A DNA stretch of 64,000 nt. Origin: Varroa destructor. Taxonomy: Eukaryota; Arthropoda; Arachnida; Mesostigmata; Varroidae. The notes beneath the pieces are model-generated. The model did not search any database. It was not told the DNA's origin and was given only the letters and a program-made list of their open reading frames with translations. The translations under genes and the position numbers were made by a program. Below, piece by piece: positions 1-12,540 of this stretch (position 1 is the stretch's first letter; every line of letters starts with the position of its first letter). The stretch is from contig NW_019211456.1 in the NCBI RefSeq assembly GCF_002443255.2, positions 43,236,986 to 43,300,985 of the forward strand, written 5' to 3'.

Positions 1-943
1 AACAGATCTGAGCTGCCTGAATACGCTTTTCTCGGAAAATATTGTCTCAGAAAAGCTGTATATACAGCATCGCTTAGAACTTATATGGCCATAATGAAAA
101 ATTCCCACATCTCTACCAAAATTGTTTCCGACATTTCTAGTTCTTATATTTTCGACTTTCTATTACATTATTGACAATTAATATCGCCTGAAAACATATT
201 AGATGGCACGTTAAGTCATGCGCACGTTTAAGCAAGGTTTTATATGGAAGCATCCGGAACGTTTGCTTAATAAATTTAAAGACGCCTGGCGTGCTGTTGT
301 TTCCAAATCGGGCCCCTATATATTGTTCGTTTTAGCTAGAAGCCAGCAGTTTGACGTGGTGCTCCACGGCAGTGCTAGACGTAAAATGTTTTAACGACTC
401 GTTAAAACGTCTCTCGTACCACTAAATCCGATCGTCCTAGTTAACAAAGTATTTTGCATTTCCCTTATATCTACCTAACTGAATCTTTCCAAATATTTAC
501 TGAAGATCCCATTATATTGATAGATACCATTACGCAAATGTACAGCAAACGGATAGAAACAACGAGTCAGCCATTGTTTACCTATTGTGTTATATTGCTA
601 GCGCAGTATCTTTCACGGTTCATTTCAAGGAGTTTAGTCAGCGCAGTTTATTGCTATGTATGTCATTTATGTTAATATGCAGATTTTTTGCTTAGGGAAT
701 AGTTGTATTTTGGCATCTCTATATTGAACCTTTTCCAAAAAAAAGAACTCATGCAACATAGGTTTGGCAAGTCTCTTAAGGCACGGTTTGAATACAACCC
801 AATAGGAGCTCATGCAAGTCTATAACAAATTTCGGACGATCTGTCTCAGAGGCGGCCTAATCGCACATAATCAAATTTTTACTCTACTGCCTTGACTACG
901 TTGATTAATCCTTCACCCCTTCATTGGATGCACTGGATGGTTC
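1..943. other. AT-rich flank, no gene recognised
   Basis: I see no conserved coding signal on either strand. The stretch lies directly downstream of the splice donor of the minus-strand B-box exon, so it is probably intron of that gene. The second half of the B-box finger is not found here, so the next exon should lie beyond the window's left edge. Confidence 0.4.
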
Positions 944-947
944 TTAC

Positions 948-1135
948 CGGTGGAAAATATCGTCGCATTGAAGACAGAACACTTGGTTTTCACAGCGGTC
1001 GCAACGAATAGCTGCTCGTGTTGACTTGCACAATTCACATTGGTATTCAGGGGCCGCACCCCCAGGGCTCACACCAGCGGGAGGCACGGGAGGCGCAACC
1101 GTTGGTCTGCGAGTCGATGTACCTGACCGCTGCAT
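948..1135 (-). CDS. Exon of a B-box-type zinc finger protein (partial gene)
   Basis: A single minus-strand exon of about 60 codons. It opens with a Ser/Thr/Pro/Gly-rich stretch and then carries the cysteine pattern of a B-box-like zinc finger: CELC, then CDRC, then CLQCDDIFH. It ends at a good splice donor (GTAAGA, first base 947) after the second base of an Arg codon, so the finger must be completed by a further exon that I do not see in the remaining 940 bases. The 5' edge is uncertain: either the ATG at 1135 is the start or, two codons later, a CAG at 1132-1130 serves as splice acceptor. The spacing and the CDDIFHR ending recall the B-box of the arthropod LUBEL/HOIP-type linear ubiquitin ligase family, but this is a guess from memory. 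A tripartite-motif or other B-box protein is equally possible. Coding status is fairly secure, family uncertain. Confidence 0.6.
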
Positions 1136-2420
1136 AGCTTGAATGTGCGTCGAATTTTTTAATTTAGCACAGCTAGTCTCTTAGGCCGGAGCAAATAGAA
1201 TTAAGATGATATTCTATTGAAAAAAATTAGCTTTAAGACCCCTTTGGGGCATATCTAACAAATAGCCACTGCACTGGATATCTCGACGCTATGGAAACCC
1301 TTCCTCACGGCATAACCGAGCGCAACCAATATACTTATTACGACACAAGCTGCAATACAACAAAAGTTAGTGACGTTTTTCTCACATTCGGGTCATAATC
1401 ACGAGACTCGATTTGCTCTCAGAAACAACCACAATATTCTTGTGCGTCTGACGTCGACTCGTGGTTAAACGACAGCCCCCCCACCGTTCACCAAACACGC
1501 GCACAAAGCTAATCTTACGAAGGTAAAAGTGCAGTAAGACAATTATTGTAGGCCTAAGCAATAGGCGCTCAGCTACAGCAGCAGGCCGGAAGCAACCTAA
1601 TAGCAATTTCCGATTTGCAGTCCACGTCCAGCAAACCGGGCGTTGCCGCGGCTGTCTCGAGGTCGGTGTCGCCACGCTTCTTCCTCAGACTCGCACCGCT
1701 AAGCCGATCTTGAGTCCTCTTGCCTACTACCGGTAGTGCTGCAGCCGATAAGCGTGACTGCTATGCACACACGGGCAGAGTGCGAGCTAGCCTAACTTGA
1801 AAACATGGACCACAACTACAGAAACACGACAGCAGCTGTAGCAACAGCATTATCACGCTCACTTGTCTGCCTCTAAAGGGTGTCTGTGCAAATGAGGACC
1901 GGCCAGCCGGCCGGCCGGCCTGAAGCAGACGTAACCAGGCAGCTACCGTTACGCGCAGCGAGTATTAGGCTACTGTGTCACCACCATCATTCGCTGCAAT
2001 GCAGCGTGCGCGCTGTTCAGCGTTTCATAAAGCCTTCTTAAAAAAAGAATAACAGACCTAAGGCGGATGAAACACCTATGAGCAGAGCATGGCATTCGAA
2101 GACGCTACAAGAAAAAGCACCGAAGGCACCATTCACCATAAACTGGTGCTGGTCGAGTTAGTCGAGTGACAACTGGCATTGATTGTCGAGTGTTATATGA
2201 TGGTAGCAGTAATATAGAACAGAGTCATCCGCTCTAATAATAGTATGGCGTCCCGTTTCGTCTGACTGTGTGACTAAGCCGCACAGGCAGACGACTAAAA
2301 CGGCCCCTTTTAATGTGTGTTATGGGCAAAAAAGAGAGTCAGACGCGCCTTAATAATCTATAACTCAACGCGCTGAAATGAAGTAATCAAGTATAGCTTC
2401 TAAGGCAATGATGACTCGAA
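1136..2420. other. GC/CpG-richer zone upstream of the B-box exon, possible promoter region
   Basis: Base composition rises clearly here compared with the AT-rich DNA to the right, with several CpG-bearing stretches and a tandem GGCC/CCGG run at about 1899-1922. It lies 5' of the minus-strand B-box exon, so it could contain that gene's first exon or promoter. A minus-strand open frame at 1382-1675 overlaps it but has no recognisable domain. No TATA box or initiator could be assigned. Confidence 0.25.
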
Positions 2421-5400
2421 GTTGGGGCCTTCATATCCCTTATTGATAGTGAGTGTTATGTTTCCTGAACTGGTTGAACTCTATAGCGGATCGAATTAGT
2501 CCTCTTCTGAAGATTTTTTTTGCCGAGCTACCACACATGTCAAGTTGATTTTTTGAAGGGAGAAACCAAATATGGTAAACCTATTATCACAAACCTATGC
2601 ATGTATTAATATTACTTACTAGTTGTTGTTATGGTAAATATAGTACCGCCTCGATTCTATTCCGTTTTATTATTTCATAAAACGTAAAACAAGCAGCAGC
2701 TACTACCTATTTTATTACTTAATTATTCTTGTTCTATGCGAAACTCAGTTGTCACCGAGAGAGCTATTTACTGTCATGTTCGTCTGCTAAAAGCTCTACC
2801 TTGAAAGACACACATAATGGTCAACTGTATTCTTATTTCCTTTTGTTTTATAGGTTATTTTTGTTCTATATATACACACGAGCTAATATACAATAGAAGT
2901 TTGCTAATGACCAGCTTTGGATAATGACTTCGTCGGTACATGAACGCTATATGGTTTTTTGACTACCGATTTAAGACGACTATAACTTTCCCTCTTCTTT
3001 AAAAACTCAAACACTTTATTCAATTAAGAAAAATGCATCGAAAAACATATGGGTCGTTATTTCCTCCTCTAGACAAACAGCTGGCAGGGTTTCTCCTCAG
3101 CATATTGTATGAGGGCACGCTTAGGATAAGATATTTTTAGAACAAGCTTGAACAGCTCTCTTCCTGTGGCATAGCCTTGTGATAACAAATGATTCAATAG
3201 CATGGCCGCTGCTATACTCTTAGTGCTAGTGAAGTTTGATTGACGAAATCAAATGTTTTTGCCTCAACTGAACGGATACACATGTCTGCGATACTAATTT
3301 TAAACAGTGTGACTGTTGCTGTTATTTATATTGTATAGCAAGCATTAAGACTAAATCGTTCCGTATCTCCTTTTTTTATATTTACATCGAATTTTAATAT
3401 TAAAGGACGTGCAAAACTACTTTTGGCAGGACTGACATACACCTAAAAAGGCATCACCATTTTTACATAAGGAACTGTCTTCACTAGTGTGCTCTACTAG
3501 GACAAGCTGAGATAATAACATCTTCAATGAGACAAAAATAGTCTATTCTTGAAATACATTTGATAGCACGTTTTCTCCACAGTCCACAACTCCATTTCTC
3601 CACAACTCATGCCCTTCAACCAGAATATCTGTTAATCAATATTACGCGTCGATACTTCAATCGTTCTCATAAGTAGCCCTCGTTTCTAAAGTTCATCTTT
3701 GATTGTTCAAGATAATAGGTTTCCTACTTCAAGATTTTTCACACTATCGCGAATGATCAGGGTCATCAACATTCCAACCTTGTCAGACAATTGCTCGAAC
3801 AGAAACTAGTTTCACGCAATTTGCCTGTCACCAACAAACATATCATAGAAAAGGCACGCATCACGATCACCTCGGTTGATTTTCTACGTATTGTTATGTG
3901 TCATGATACATAATAAGAGTAAACCGCATTTTTATATGAACTTTTATATGAACCGCAATGAAATGAAGGTAAATTAATCAATTTAAATAAGTGAATAATT
4001 TTGTATGGGAAATAATCTACGAAGAATGATGAATGCCACTAACGAGCACGATTTAGATACATTGAAAATGTGGCACATGTTAAAAATCAATTAGTACTCT
4101 GAAAATTATGCACTAACATTTCATAAGGCTTTCAATATTTGCCCCACTTTACTGATAACTTCAAAGCTAGCCTCAAGCGAGCGTAACTCACAGCATTTAT
4201 GGACACTTAATAAGTATAGTTATTAACAACTGTAATAATATTGCTCGATAATTTTGCGCCGTATACATGTGAGATTACCTAGTTCCTCGATTTGATGGTC
4301 TCCTAATTCTCTGTCCTGCTTGACCAATGCCTCCGAGTGTCTCTATTTATTATTTTAACTGGAGACGACATTGTCTAAATAGGTAGATAATTGATGCTTT
4401 GACGTTGGTGCAGTAAATCGGACAAGTGTATTTCGGCGGTAGACACATTCTTAGGATCACCATATTATTCCGCCATTGAATTGGTTGCATAATGCTAAAA
4501 AGGACAGGATTTTGTCCAAAGACGAATAACTCTTGCGTGATTTAATAGCTGTTTCTCCTGCTGCTTATCCTTCATAAAGTTGTTCTGTTATCGCTGGAAG
4601 ACATCGAAACTTCGCCTGTTTTAGGCCTAAAATATCAGTGAATTCGACGACGTTTGTAAACCATTTCCATTAAGGATTAAATGTAAAGCTATCATATAAA
4701 GGTTTCCCATGCTAAAGGACCTGACTCCACCATAAAGAAATAGTTGAAGGAGAATAATCATTTGCCTTCGTATTCCGATTACTAAAATTGCTTCTGGGTT
4801 TAGCTGAGTTCGGCGAATGTAACCTTTGTGGTACCCTAGGTAGAACTATCGTTTCAAATTAGTTAGACTTATTTGCACGGAAATTTTTCAACTTCCCTTT
4901 ATTTATTGTCTTAGCTATTTTTTCATCATGGTGCATATCCTTCGAGACATCCTGTCAGATTGTTTAAGGCAGCAAGAAGAGTCAGGAGAATAGCCGACGA
5001 AAATAAAATAGAAATTGACGTCGACTCCTGCAGCTTTTACCTACCATATATTGCCGGTACAATGTAGAAGTCAAATAGAGAATTCGTATGATACGATCGC
5101 CTGTAACGCGTCCTAAGAGAGTTGACGTTAAACTTGTTAAAAATATATGACGTTCGTTTTTTCTGTACGGAGGGTACAGATAACCCACAAATTCACAAAA
5201 TGTATACAAATATAAAGCAAATAATAGAAGCGACAAGCTGCGTATCAAGTCGCTACGCAACGGTTTCTTCTAGAAACGTCTTTCCACTCATGATTATTCA
5301 TTGATGTATGGAAGAACTCTGAGTTAACATCGGTCAACCTTTTCTGTCCGTAAAATCTGATAAAGTGATGATTTTTCCTGAGTCCAGGACCGGTTTAAGG

Positions 5401-6027
5401 AGGTGGCATGAACTTTGTCCAGAGATAGGAGATATGCTGCAAGTGGTGTTTTCCAGTACAACCGCATGCCGTGCAATTTCAGCGGTGTTGCCTTTATCTT
5501 GAAAGGCTCAACGCTGTTTCCAATAAGGAATCTTGTGCTTCTTGTATCGACGTGGCGTACAAAAGCGCTTCGCGTACTTTTTCTTCGATATTTGCTCCTA
5601 AGGGTGCCTTCGATGTGTTCGCTGTCACTTAGAAAATTCAGGCCAAGGAATATGTACGAGATATATAGCAAGATTCGTTAGTCCCCATAAGTATAGATAG
5701 CCATTCATAAACGTCTAGCCCCACCCATCTGCTCTTTGTTCTTACAATATCCATTCATTTTATAGCATCCGGTCGTCTATGCAGAAAAACCTGATATACC
5801 CTACGGTGTGAAGAAACACGGGCTTTCAATTTATCAATGATAATAAGCCTCAAAGTCATTGCCCTATAAATAATGGTATAAACCTTTGAAGAGCGTGGGC
5901 GACGTTTCCCTAGCCTGATCACCATTTGAAGATTTCGTCACAGTTCTGATCAGGTAGATCTCAGTGATACGTGCTATACGAAAATATAAACAACATAGAG
6001 CTGTTCCTTAGAGAAATATATGCAGGT

Positions 6028-6101
6028 TTATCGTAGGAATTTCCTTGGTAAAATATAAAGAAGATAATTCCTTTATATTTTATCAAGCAGTGATACGATA
6101 A
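6028..6101. repeat. Long imperfect hairpin, two paired segments
   Basis: Inner arms 6044-6060 and 6071-6087 pair over 17 bases with one mismatch around a 10-base loop. Outer segments TTATCGTA (6028-6035) and TACGATAA (6094-6101) pair perfectly, separated from the inner stem by an 8-base left and a 6-base right bulge. The whole is about 74 bases, the size of a microRNA precursor hairpin, but it is AT-rich and could equally be a decayed miniature inverted-repeat element. Confidence 0.55.
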
Positions 6102-6427
6102 GCAGAGATAGCTGTTCAAGGGTTTGCTATCTCAAACACATAACCTACCGTCGGCACTACACAGCTTCGCTCGTTTGCTATTTTTTGTTGTACATGCACG
6201 AACAGAACGCTTTTAAAATTACAAAAATATTAATAAATACAATGAACTAAGTGCAATTCCTAAGTGAAAAGTAAATCGAAATAAATAGGGTTTGACTACC
6301 GAACCTGGTCATACGAGCATTTAGACATTCTATGAATAGGGGGGAGCAAGACGTAGAAACACCATTTGGTGGTGATGGTTAGAGTTCATTTCTGTTTCCG
6401 AGCTAATTCCTGCTTTCTTGGGAGAGG

Positions 6428-6429
<2 letters not shown>

Positions 6430-6465
<36 letters not shown>
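6430..6465. repeat. TA dinucleotide microsatellite
   Basis: An uninterrupted (TA)n run of about 36 bases. It creates an artificial Tyr-Ile repeat at the start of the plus-strand open frame that follows, which argues against that frame being a real protein start. Confidence 0.95.
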
Positions 6466-6468
<3 letters not shown>

Positions 6469-7751
6469 TCCAATTGGGGCCAACGTACCAGGCTTTCTCA
6501 ACGTCGCAAAAAAGTTAGCACCTCATCATTACGGAGAAAAGTACTCACTTCCGAATATTTAATAGCGGGTCATCATAGGATTAATATTTTTTTAACGGAA
6601 GTTGTTTGTGTTGCAGTCAACGTATTCACTCTTTCCAGAAGTGTTCCTTCCGAACAACTTTCTATAGCAGAACTATCGCAAGATGTTTTCAACCCTGTAA
6701 TTACACTGAAGACGTCTATAGCTAAAAGAATTACACATGCCCTTACGATATATGGAGTAGTCCTTATATTAAGGCTGGTAGATAGAGCGGTTCGAGGAAA
6801 AGGTATCTTGGGTTGCCAGTTGTCGTGAGCTAGCTGACATGATAGCATCTCGGGCTCCGAACCACGCATACGGACCTACGCCAATTCAATATAAACAAAC
6901 GTGTTAAAAATAAACGCAAGTTTAACCAATATATATGATAATCTATATGAATGTTTCGCTAGAATACGGTACATCAGTCAACACCGATAAAATCAGAGTT
7001 TGCTGAATCCGATTATCCTCGTTTCTGTATATCTGATGAATGAGACCTTTCCACTTGAGTTACATCTCCTCAACAAGATTATTAAATTTACTGCACGTAC
7101 GGTGACATTTGTACGTACCCACTAATTAAAACTGGTATGGAAGCACTGAAAGGCCAATACTGGATCGCAAATCCTGAGCGACCACCAGTTCGGCTTGACG
7201 CCTATTTCTTCCGATAAGCTGTCCATATAGACCATTTTATCTACCATCCCAGTGTGACGATCGGAAATTTGCCTTTATATTTGAAATATCTTGGGCAATC
7301 TCATTGAGGTGCTGGCTCTGTGAAAAATGCGTCCTTAAGTACCGGATTATTTCGAGTAGTTCACACACTCAAATACGTTCAGACCACAGAATAGCCAGAA
7401 TATGCACTGTTTAACCTACATGGAGACATGTTGCGGTCTTACTGATTTTACCAGTGCACACAACAGTCTTAGTCCTGTGGAAAGTATTAAGCCAAACTAA
7501 AAAACGTCTCGTGTAATGTACTGAAAAATGTAAGTACTTGAAAAGTTTTTATTTGAAGCGTGAATCATACTTACACGAAGGATATTGTTGAGCTGGCAAG
7601 GTTATCTTAGATAGGCAAAACGAATTTAACGCACAGTGGTTACCTGATACAACTATTACCTCAACATAATATGGTTAGAAAAGCTACATGAAAATATTTT
7701 CGTTCAGTACTATAAAAACGAAACACATTTTCAGGTAGGCGAACTCTATCA

Positions 7752-8003
7752 CTATAGACAACCATAAAATGTCTGGCTTGTATCTCTAACAGTTGGCCAA
7801 GGTTTCCCCTGCGCATCGATCGTTCCCAAGAAAACGATCGAATCATTATGCCAGGAGTATAGACCTTTGAAGAGCTGAAGCCTTTCGATATCTCCGTTGG
7901 CCATACACTTGCCATAATACTTCGGTTCGATAAACGGAGTGTCTAGCAGACAGCTAGTTGCAACAATAACCTCGTCTACGGGTACGCTTTCATCTAAATC
8001 CTG
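7752..8003 (-). CDS. Candidate orphan exon, unknown protein
   Basis: About 84 open codons on the minus strand, preceded by an acceptor-like ATAATGCAG ending at about 8004. The translation has balanced composition, with segments such as DLDESVPVDEV, YYGKCMANGDIERLQ and WHNDSIVFLGTIDAQGKPW. The last segment vaguely recalls the core strand of FMN-binding split-barrel (pyridoxamine-phosphate-oxidase-like) proteins, but I cannot call the family. No strong splice donor is visible; a weak GTTAGA follows the PWPT codons, otherwise the frame runs to a TAG at 7752. It may be an exon of a long-intron gene, a decayed gene copy or chance. It is on the same strand as the B-box exon 6.6 kb away, but nothing links the two. 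Confidence 0.2.
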   Translation of the reverse strand, partial: QDLDESVPVDEVIVATSCLLDTPFIEPKYYGKCMANGDIERLQLFKGLYSWHNDSIVFLGTIDAQGKPWPTVRDTSQTFYGCL

Positions 8004-9033
8004 CATTATAAGTTGATATTTTAGGTATGTTTATATTCCAACAGGTACTAATCGACTTCGACGCTCAACGCAGGTGCTCTGATTAGACATGAAACTCCAC
8101 TTCAGCACAATTTCTTGCTTGATCCTAATAATTTTACGTCCTTTTAGGTATAATTGGCAAACTGTTTTCGCACTACCTTCGATTCGGTTTGGCCCTACTG
8201 ATTATTGGTGTATAATCACAACTGTATTCTTTAAAACTCCCTCATGTGTTGAAGGATTGGCGATGGAGATTAAGTAAAAATAAACCTTTCTCACGATTAT
8301 TGTCTCATTTTCACTTCAGTCATCCTATTGGCAAAGGTATACCGTATAATCCATGCTCAACCTCGCGAACAGGTCGGCTTACTCAATAAACAAACATACC
8401 TGAAAAAGAACTCCGTCCTCGACAAAGCGCTCGAGGGCCGTCTAGGCCGAATTTCGTTAGCGAGAAGTCCCTTGGCAAAACATCGTTAATCGTTCCCATT
8501 TGCGTGATTGGCGAATGCTCAGGCGTAAAACCTGCAATGTCATGATTGAAGCTTTGTTGAAGTTACTGAATAACACTGTGCATCACAAAACTACCCTGCG
8601 ATTATTAATAAGTGGAGCCGCGTGTTACCGTGCCTACATCTCATTGCACATTTCTCTATTGTTTGTGCGAATCTTACACTACCGTATCGGATGCTTAAAT
8701 GCAAGCATTCATATTTATAATATTTTCCTCAGCTGAACATCAAAAAAAGTCAGGGTTGATAGCATTGATTATGTCTGAAGGTCCTTCAAAAATCTGATGG
8801 TGTTAGTGTATTCTTTTGTGAAGTTGTTCGTAATTATTTGTCTGGTATTTGAAGAAATTCAACGCATCTTTCGGTATAACAGAGCTCGAATACCAAATTT
8901 GAACATGTCCTTGCCGTATATGATTTGTAACCTGTACGTGCTCCCATAAATATTTAAACTAATAAAAAAACAAAAGTTTTGCAAGAACTGATGACATACT
9001 CTTGCTGAGGCGCGTAATTAGAGCTACGTCAGA

Positions 9034-9081
9034 AATGACTAAGATGAATTCAGGTACCAGCCTGAATTCATCCTAGTCATT
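9034..9081. repeat. 21-bp inverted repeat with 6-base loop
   Basis: Left arm 9034-9054 and right arm 9061-9081 are reverse complements over 21 bases with a single mismatch, around the 6-base loop TACCAG. Both arms contain TGAATTCA. No coding frame crosses it. It could be a cruciform-forming element, a small mobile-element remnant or a structured RNA. Confidence 0.85.
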
Positions 9082-11389
9082 ATCTAGAATGAATTAAAGA
9101 GAACCTACATCGTAAATTTTTTTCTTTTGTACTGCCCTCCCCTGAACACTGTTTTCTGATACGGTCTTCTAACAGGGTAGGCACATATAAAAGTCGGCCG
9201 TGGACATCGTGGAAAGAGAATGTGGAGGACACCAGCGTACTACGCATAACTACACGTGTTATACGCGTCTTAACGAGGATTTGGCTTATAGGTAGATACT
9301 CCGAAGCTACTTGGCGCAGTAAAACTCCTCAGTTGTGAGATCTTGCTTCAAAGAAATGTCTGCTCTTGCATGGCAGCTGATACCCATTACCGGCATAAAT
9401 GACCTCTGGGCTAAGAAATCAATAATAACAATACACCGATATATGCCCGAATGTATGCATTACTGATAGATTAGTAGAAGTGGCCATTTCACGCGTTTAC
9501 TAAGTAGCCAATGCCATCATCATAAAATAAAAAACGCATTTAATAATAATAACTACTATGTAATAACTATGTATCGGTTGTGAGCTTAGATGACTGTTAG
9601 TATATCGATCTCCACCTTCATTCTAGCTGTAAACCCAAAATCAACACTGCTGTTCCATCCAAGCGCACGCCTCGTTGTTCTCCAGCAAACAAAACTATTC
9701 CCCGCAGCGGTTTCCTTGATTCAATATGTGAACTTTACTAATGTTTATACCTACATGATGCTCTACAGCTTCCTGTCAGATTTCGATAAATCTAACTTAT
9801 CTGAGGCTACTCGGCTTCAAAAGGTGACAATACAGCTCTATTTCAATAGTCCACTTGCTACGGAGCGCCATGCATTGTTATACTGTAAATCTACAGATCT
9901 GTGTGCTTTGTACTTAGTGAATTCGGCGTGTTCGACCTCGGCCGTAATGTGCATCACGCTATACTCTGACTTAACGCTATATTATCGCTAACGATGCGGA
10001 GAAGCACATGATAGCCCAGGTGGCTAACGTATAATGTCAGCCTGATCAGCCTAGGCTTAATAATGTAATGAGTCCAGTAAATCCATTTATATATATATAT
10101 TCTAATGTCTGTCTAAATATGTAACTATTGTTGAGCCGATTAGAGTATCGCTGGGGTTACACAAATGAGCTTTGTAGTTTGAAACATCTATGCAGTTGAA
10201 ACAAGGGCGCTCATGGCCATTATTTGATTTAACAGGCGAAACCGAATCGAACGATAGAAAAAAAACGCAAAAATTATCTTATCAGCAAGTCCAGCTAGAG
10301 GTATGGCCAAATCCAGCGGTCTTTCCGAATCCTATAACAAGCATGCGTTCACCACGACAACCAGTACTGTTCTTATACAGCTTATCGTTACTCGACGATG
10401 GTCATGGATACACATACAGAAACAGCACTATGCCATTTATACTCATTTTTTACTAATGCAGGCATTTTCAATATATATACACTTGTGGTCGATACTCTCC
10501 GCACAACGTTACTGCAGGTGAAATTATTAAGTAAGTCATGTATAATAGGTCACCTTATATACTTATGATAATTATTACATTCAAAAGAATAAATTTAAAA
10601 TACTTTTGATCATGATACTGGCACTCCACACAATAGGTATACTCTAAAATCTGAGATACGAGAAACTTCTCACTGTTGTTATTCGGATTAGTTTTGACGA
10701 GCAATGATGAGCAAATCTATGTCTACTCTCATCATGAAGATCAGTACTCGTAAAGTTCAATGGCTTCAACTGAAATGTTTGCCACTTGGCAAAGTATCAT
10801 ACGTTTGTCAGAGGTAGTCGTTTATTTAACTGGTTAATCTACAAACATTTCGTGGGCTTCAATAGATATACAAAATCCAATATAACTCTTAATCAATCTA
10901 CCAGTGACGTATCAATCAAAACAATCAATTTCAATCTACATATTCGGAAACAATCTAATTATTAACTTTAGATTCAGTTACATTATTAAATAAATTAAAC
11001 TCATGAATTATGCAACTAAGTCCTTTTTCAGGCAGCTGCTTTAACAAATGGGCACGATCAAGGTCAGGTTCGCTTATCTCAATTCCTATGCCTCTTTTGA
11101 TTTACCGCTTGCCCTAAAACGTTTGTCCGATTACTTCAACTGATCTTTGAAAAGATGCTGATCTCGGTACTGCTTCATTCTCGAGATGGAATGGTGCCTG
11201 ACGCAGACAATCACCGCATCAACTAACTCCGTGCTTTACGTTCCATTTAATCGATGCTTCACTGATACCCGCCATCGTCTATCTTGTTTACCTAAAGCAG
11301 AGGTGGTCGGATACAACGCTTACATTGATCACCGGAAATAAATATAAATGCTTTTCTCTTGACAAAAACAATGTTGTTCCCCGGTTTCG

Positions 11390-11392
<3 letters not shown>

Positions 11393-11427
<35 letters not shown>
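11393..11427. repeat. TA dinucleotide microsatellite
   Basis: An uninterrupted (AT)n run of about 35 bases in non-coding DNA. Like the tract near 6.4 kb it is followed by GCAT. Confidence 0.95.
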
Positions 11428-11429
<2 letters not shown>

Positions 11430-12522
11430 TACAGGATAATAGACTTTATCGTTTGTAGCTTGATTTAACGAAGCTAGGCATCAGTTTGAACGAAATTCTA
11501 TCTATGTGACTCAATCACGTTTTGTGCCTGTATATCCAACACTCGTGATACTCACTTGCTTTATATGCCAATATCTAGATCCTATAAATCCATATACAGC
11601 TAGCCCCGTAAATAAATGTTTATTTCCAAATAAAGCAAACAAGTGCTGAAACGAGGTTGTAAATATAAAATGAAGTTTTAATGTTTCGATATGCTTTTTA
11701 ATTTTCAGAACTTAAATTTAGCATATCTAAATGTCGCGTAGCGATCAACATATGCTTGAAAAGTAACTCGTAATTTTCATAAATAAAATAAAACATGCCA
11801 ATAGTTCATGAGTTTTTTTGAAGGACTCGACATGGCGGGCTGCATTCATTGTTTCATTTTCGGCTGCCATCTTGCGGTTACAAATGCCCATAATGCTATT
11901 GAAAATGCTACCATCACGTTACGTTCGAATCTACCTATAATGGTAGTGAATCCTTTTACCAGTATATATCCTTGATATACCAGTTATATATCCTTTACCG
12001 GTGTTAAGCAAAGCAAGCGAGTCTGTTGCTTAACCCTCTATACAAATAGCATATCGCTGAAACCGCTAGAGCCGAGGGATAGATGACTGCTATATGCTAT
12101 GTATTATAAGCATTTCATCAAACGAACACCATATTTAACAGATAGTTTAGTACGTGAAGGGCCGATTAACCTTCTCGACAACACCATTAAATCGAATAAT
12201 GTTCATCAGATCAAACTGCTGAGGATGGTCCCGAAGGTAAATAAGCATGTCTCGATGAGACAAATAAGCTAATAATGACGCTGATAACCGCTGAACGCGC
12301 CCATCACTTCTAACCTGTTTGTAACGGTAAACTCCACAACCTTAAAGAAAAATCAATGTATATTAATATCTGAAAATGTTCAAGCATAAATAACTATAAT
12401 ATTTACTGTTGCGTTATTTAATCACATTTGTCCTGTAACACACGTCGTTGGCGGGGTTTGAATTAGCAATAATGCAGGTTTATAGGTTGTGGCCTGGTGG
12501 ATTTCATTGATTAAATTCAAGG

Positions 12523-12540
12523 TGTATATATATATATATG
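12523..12540. repeat. Short TA microsatellite
   Basis: A (TA)n run of about 18 bases in non-coding DNA. Confidence 0.9.

Larger units (their letters stand above)
2421..7740. other. AT-rich intergenic or long-intron DNA
   Basis: About 5.3 kb with no recognised protein domain on either strand. It contains a TA microsatellite and a long hairpin, listed separately. The open frames at 6418-6828 (plus) and 6573-6869 (minus) overlap each other on opposite strands and show no family signature. Confidence 0.4.

Noticed and set aside
6418..6828. 136-codon plus-strand open frame beginning in a TA repeat
   Set aside because: Its first residues are a Tyr-Ile artefact of the microsatellite, the opposite strand is also open for 98 codons, and no domain is recognisable.
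9590..9991. 133-codon plus-strand open frame
   Set aside because: No domain, no convincing start context or splice signals; composition looks like translated AT-rich DNA.
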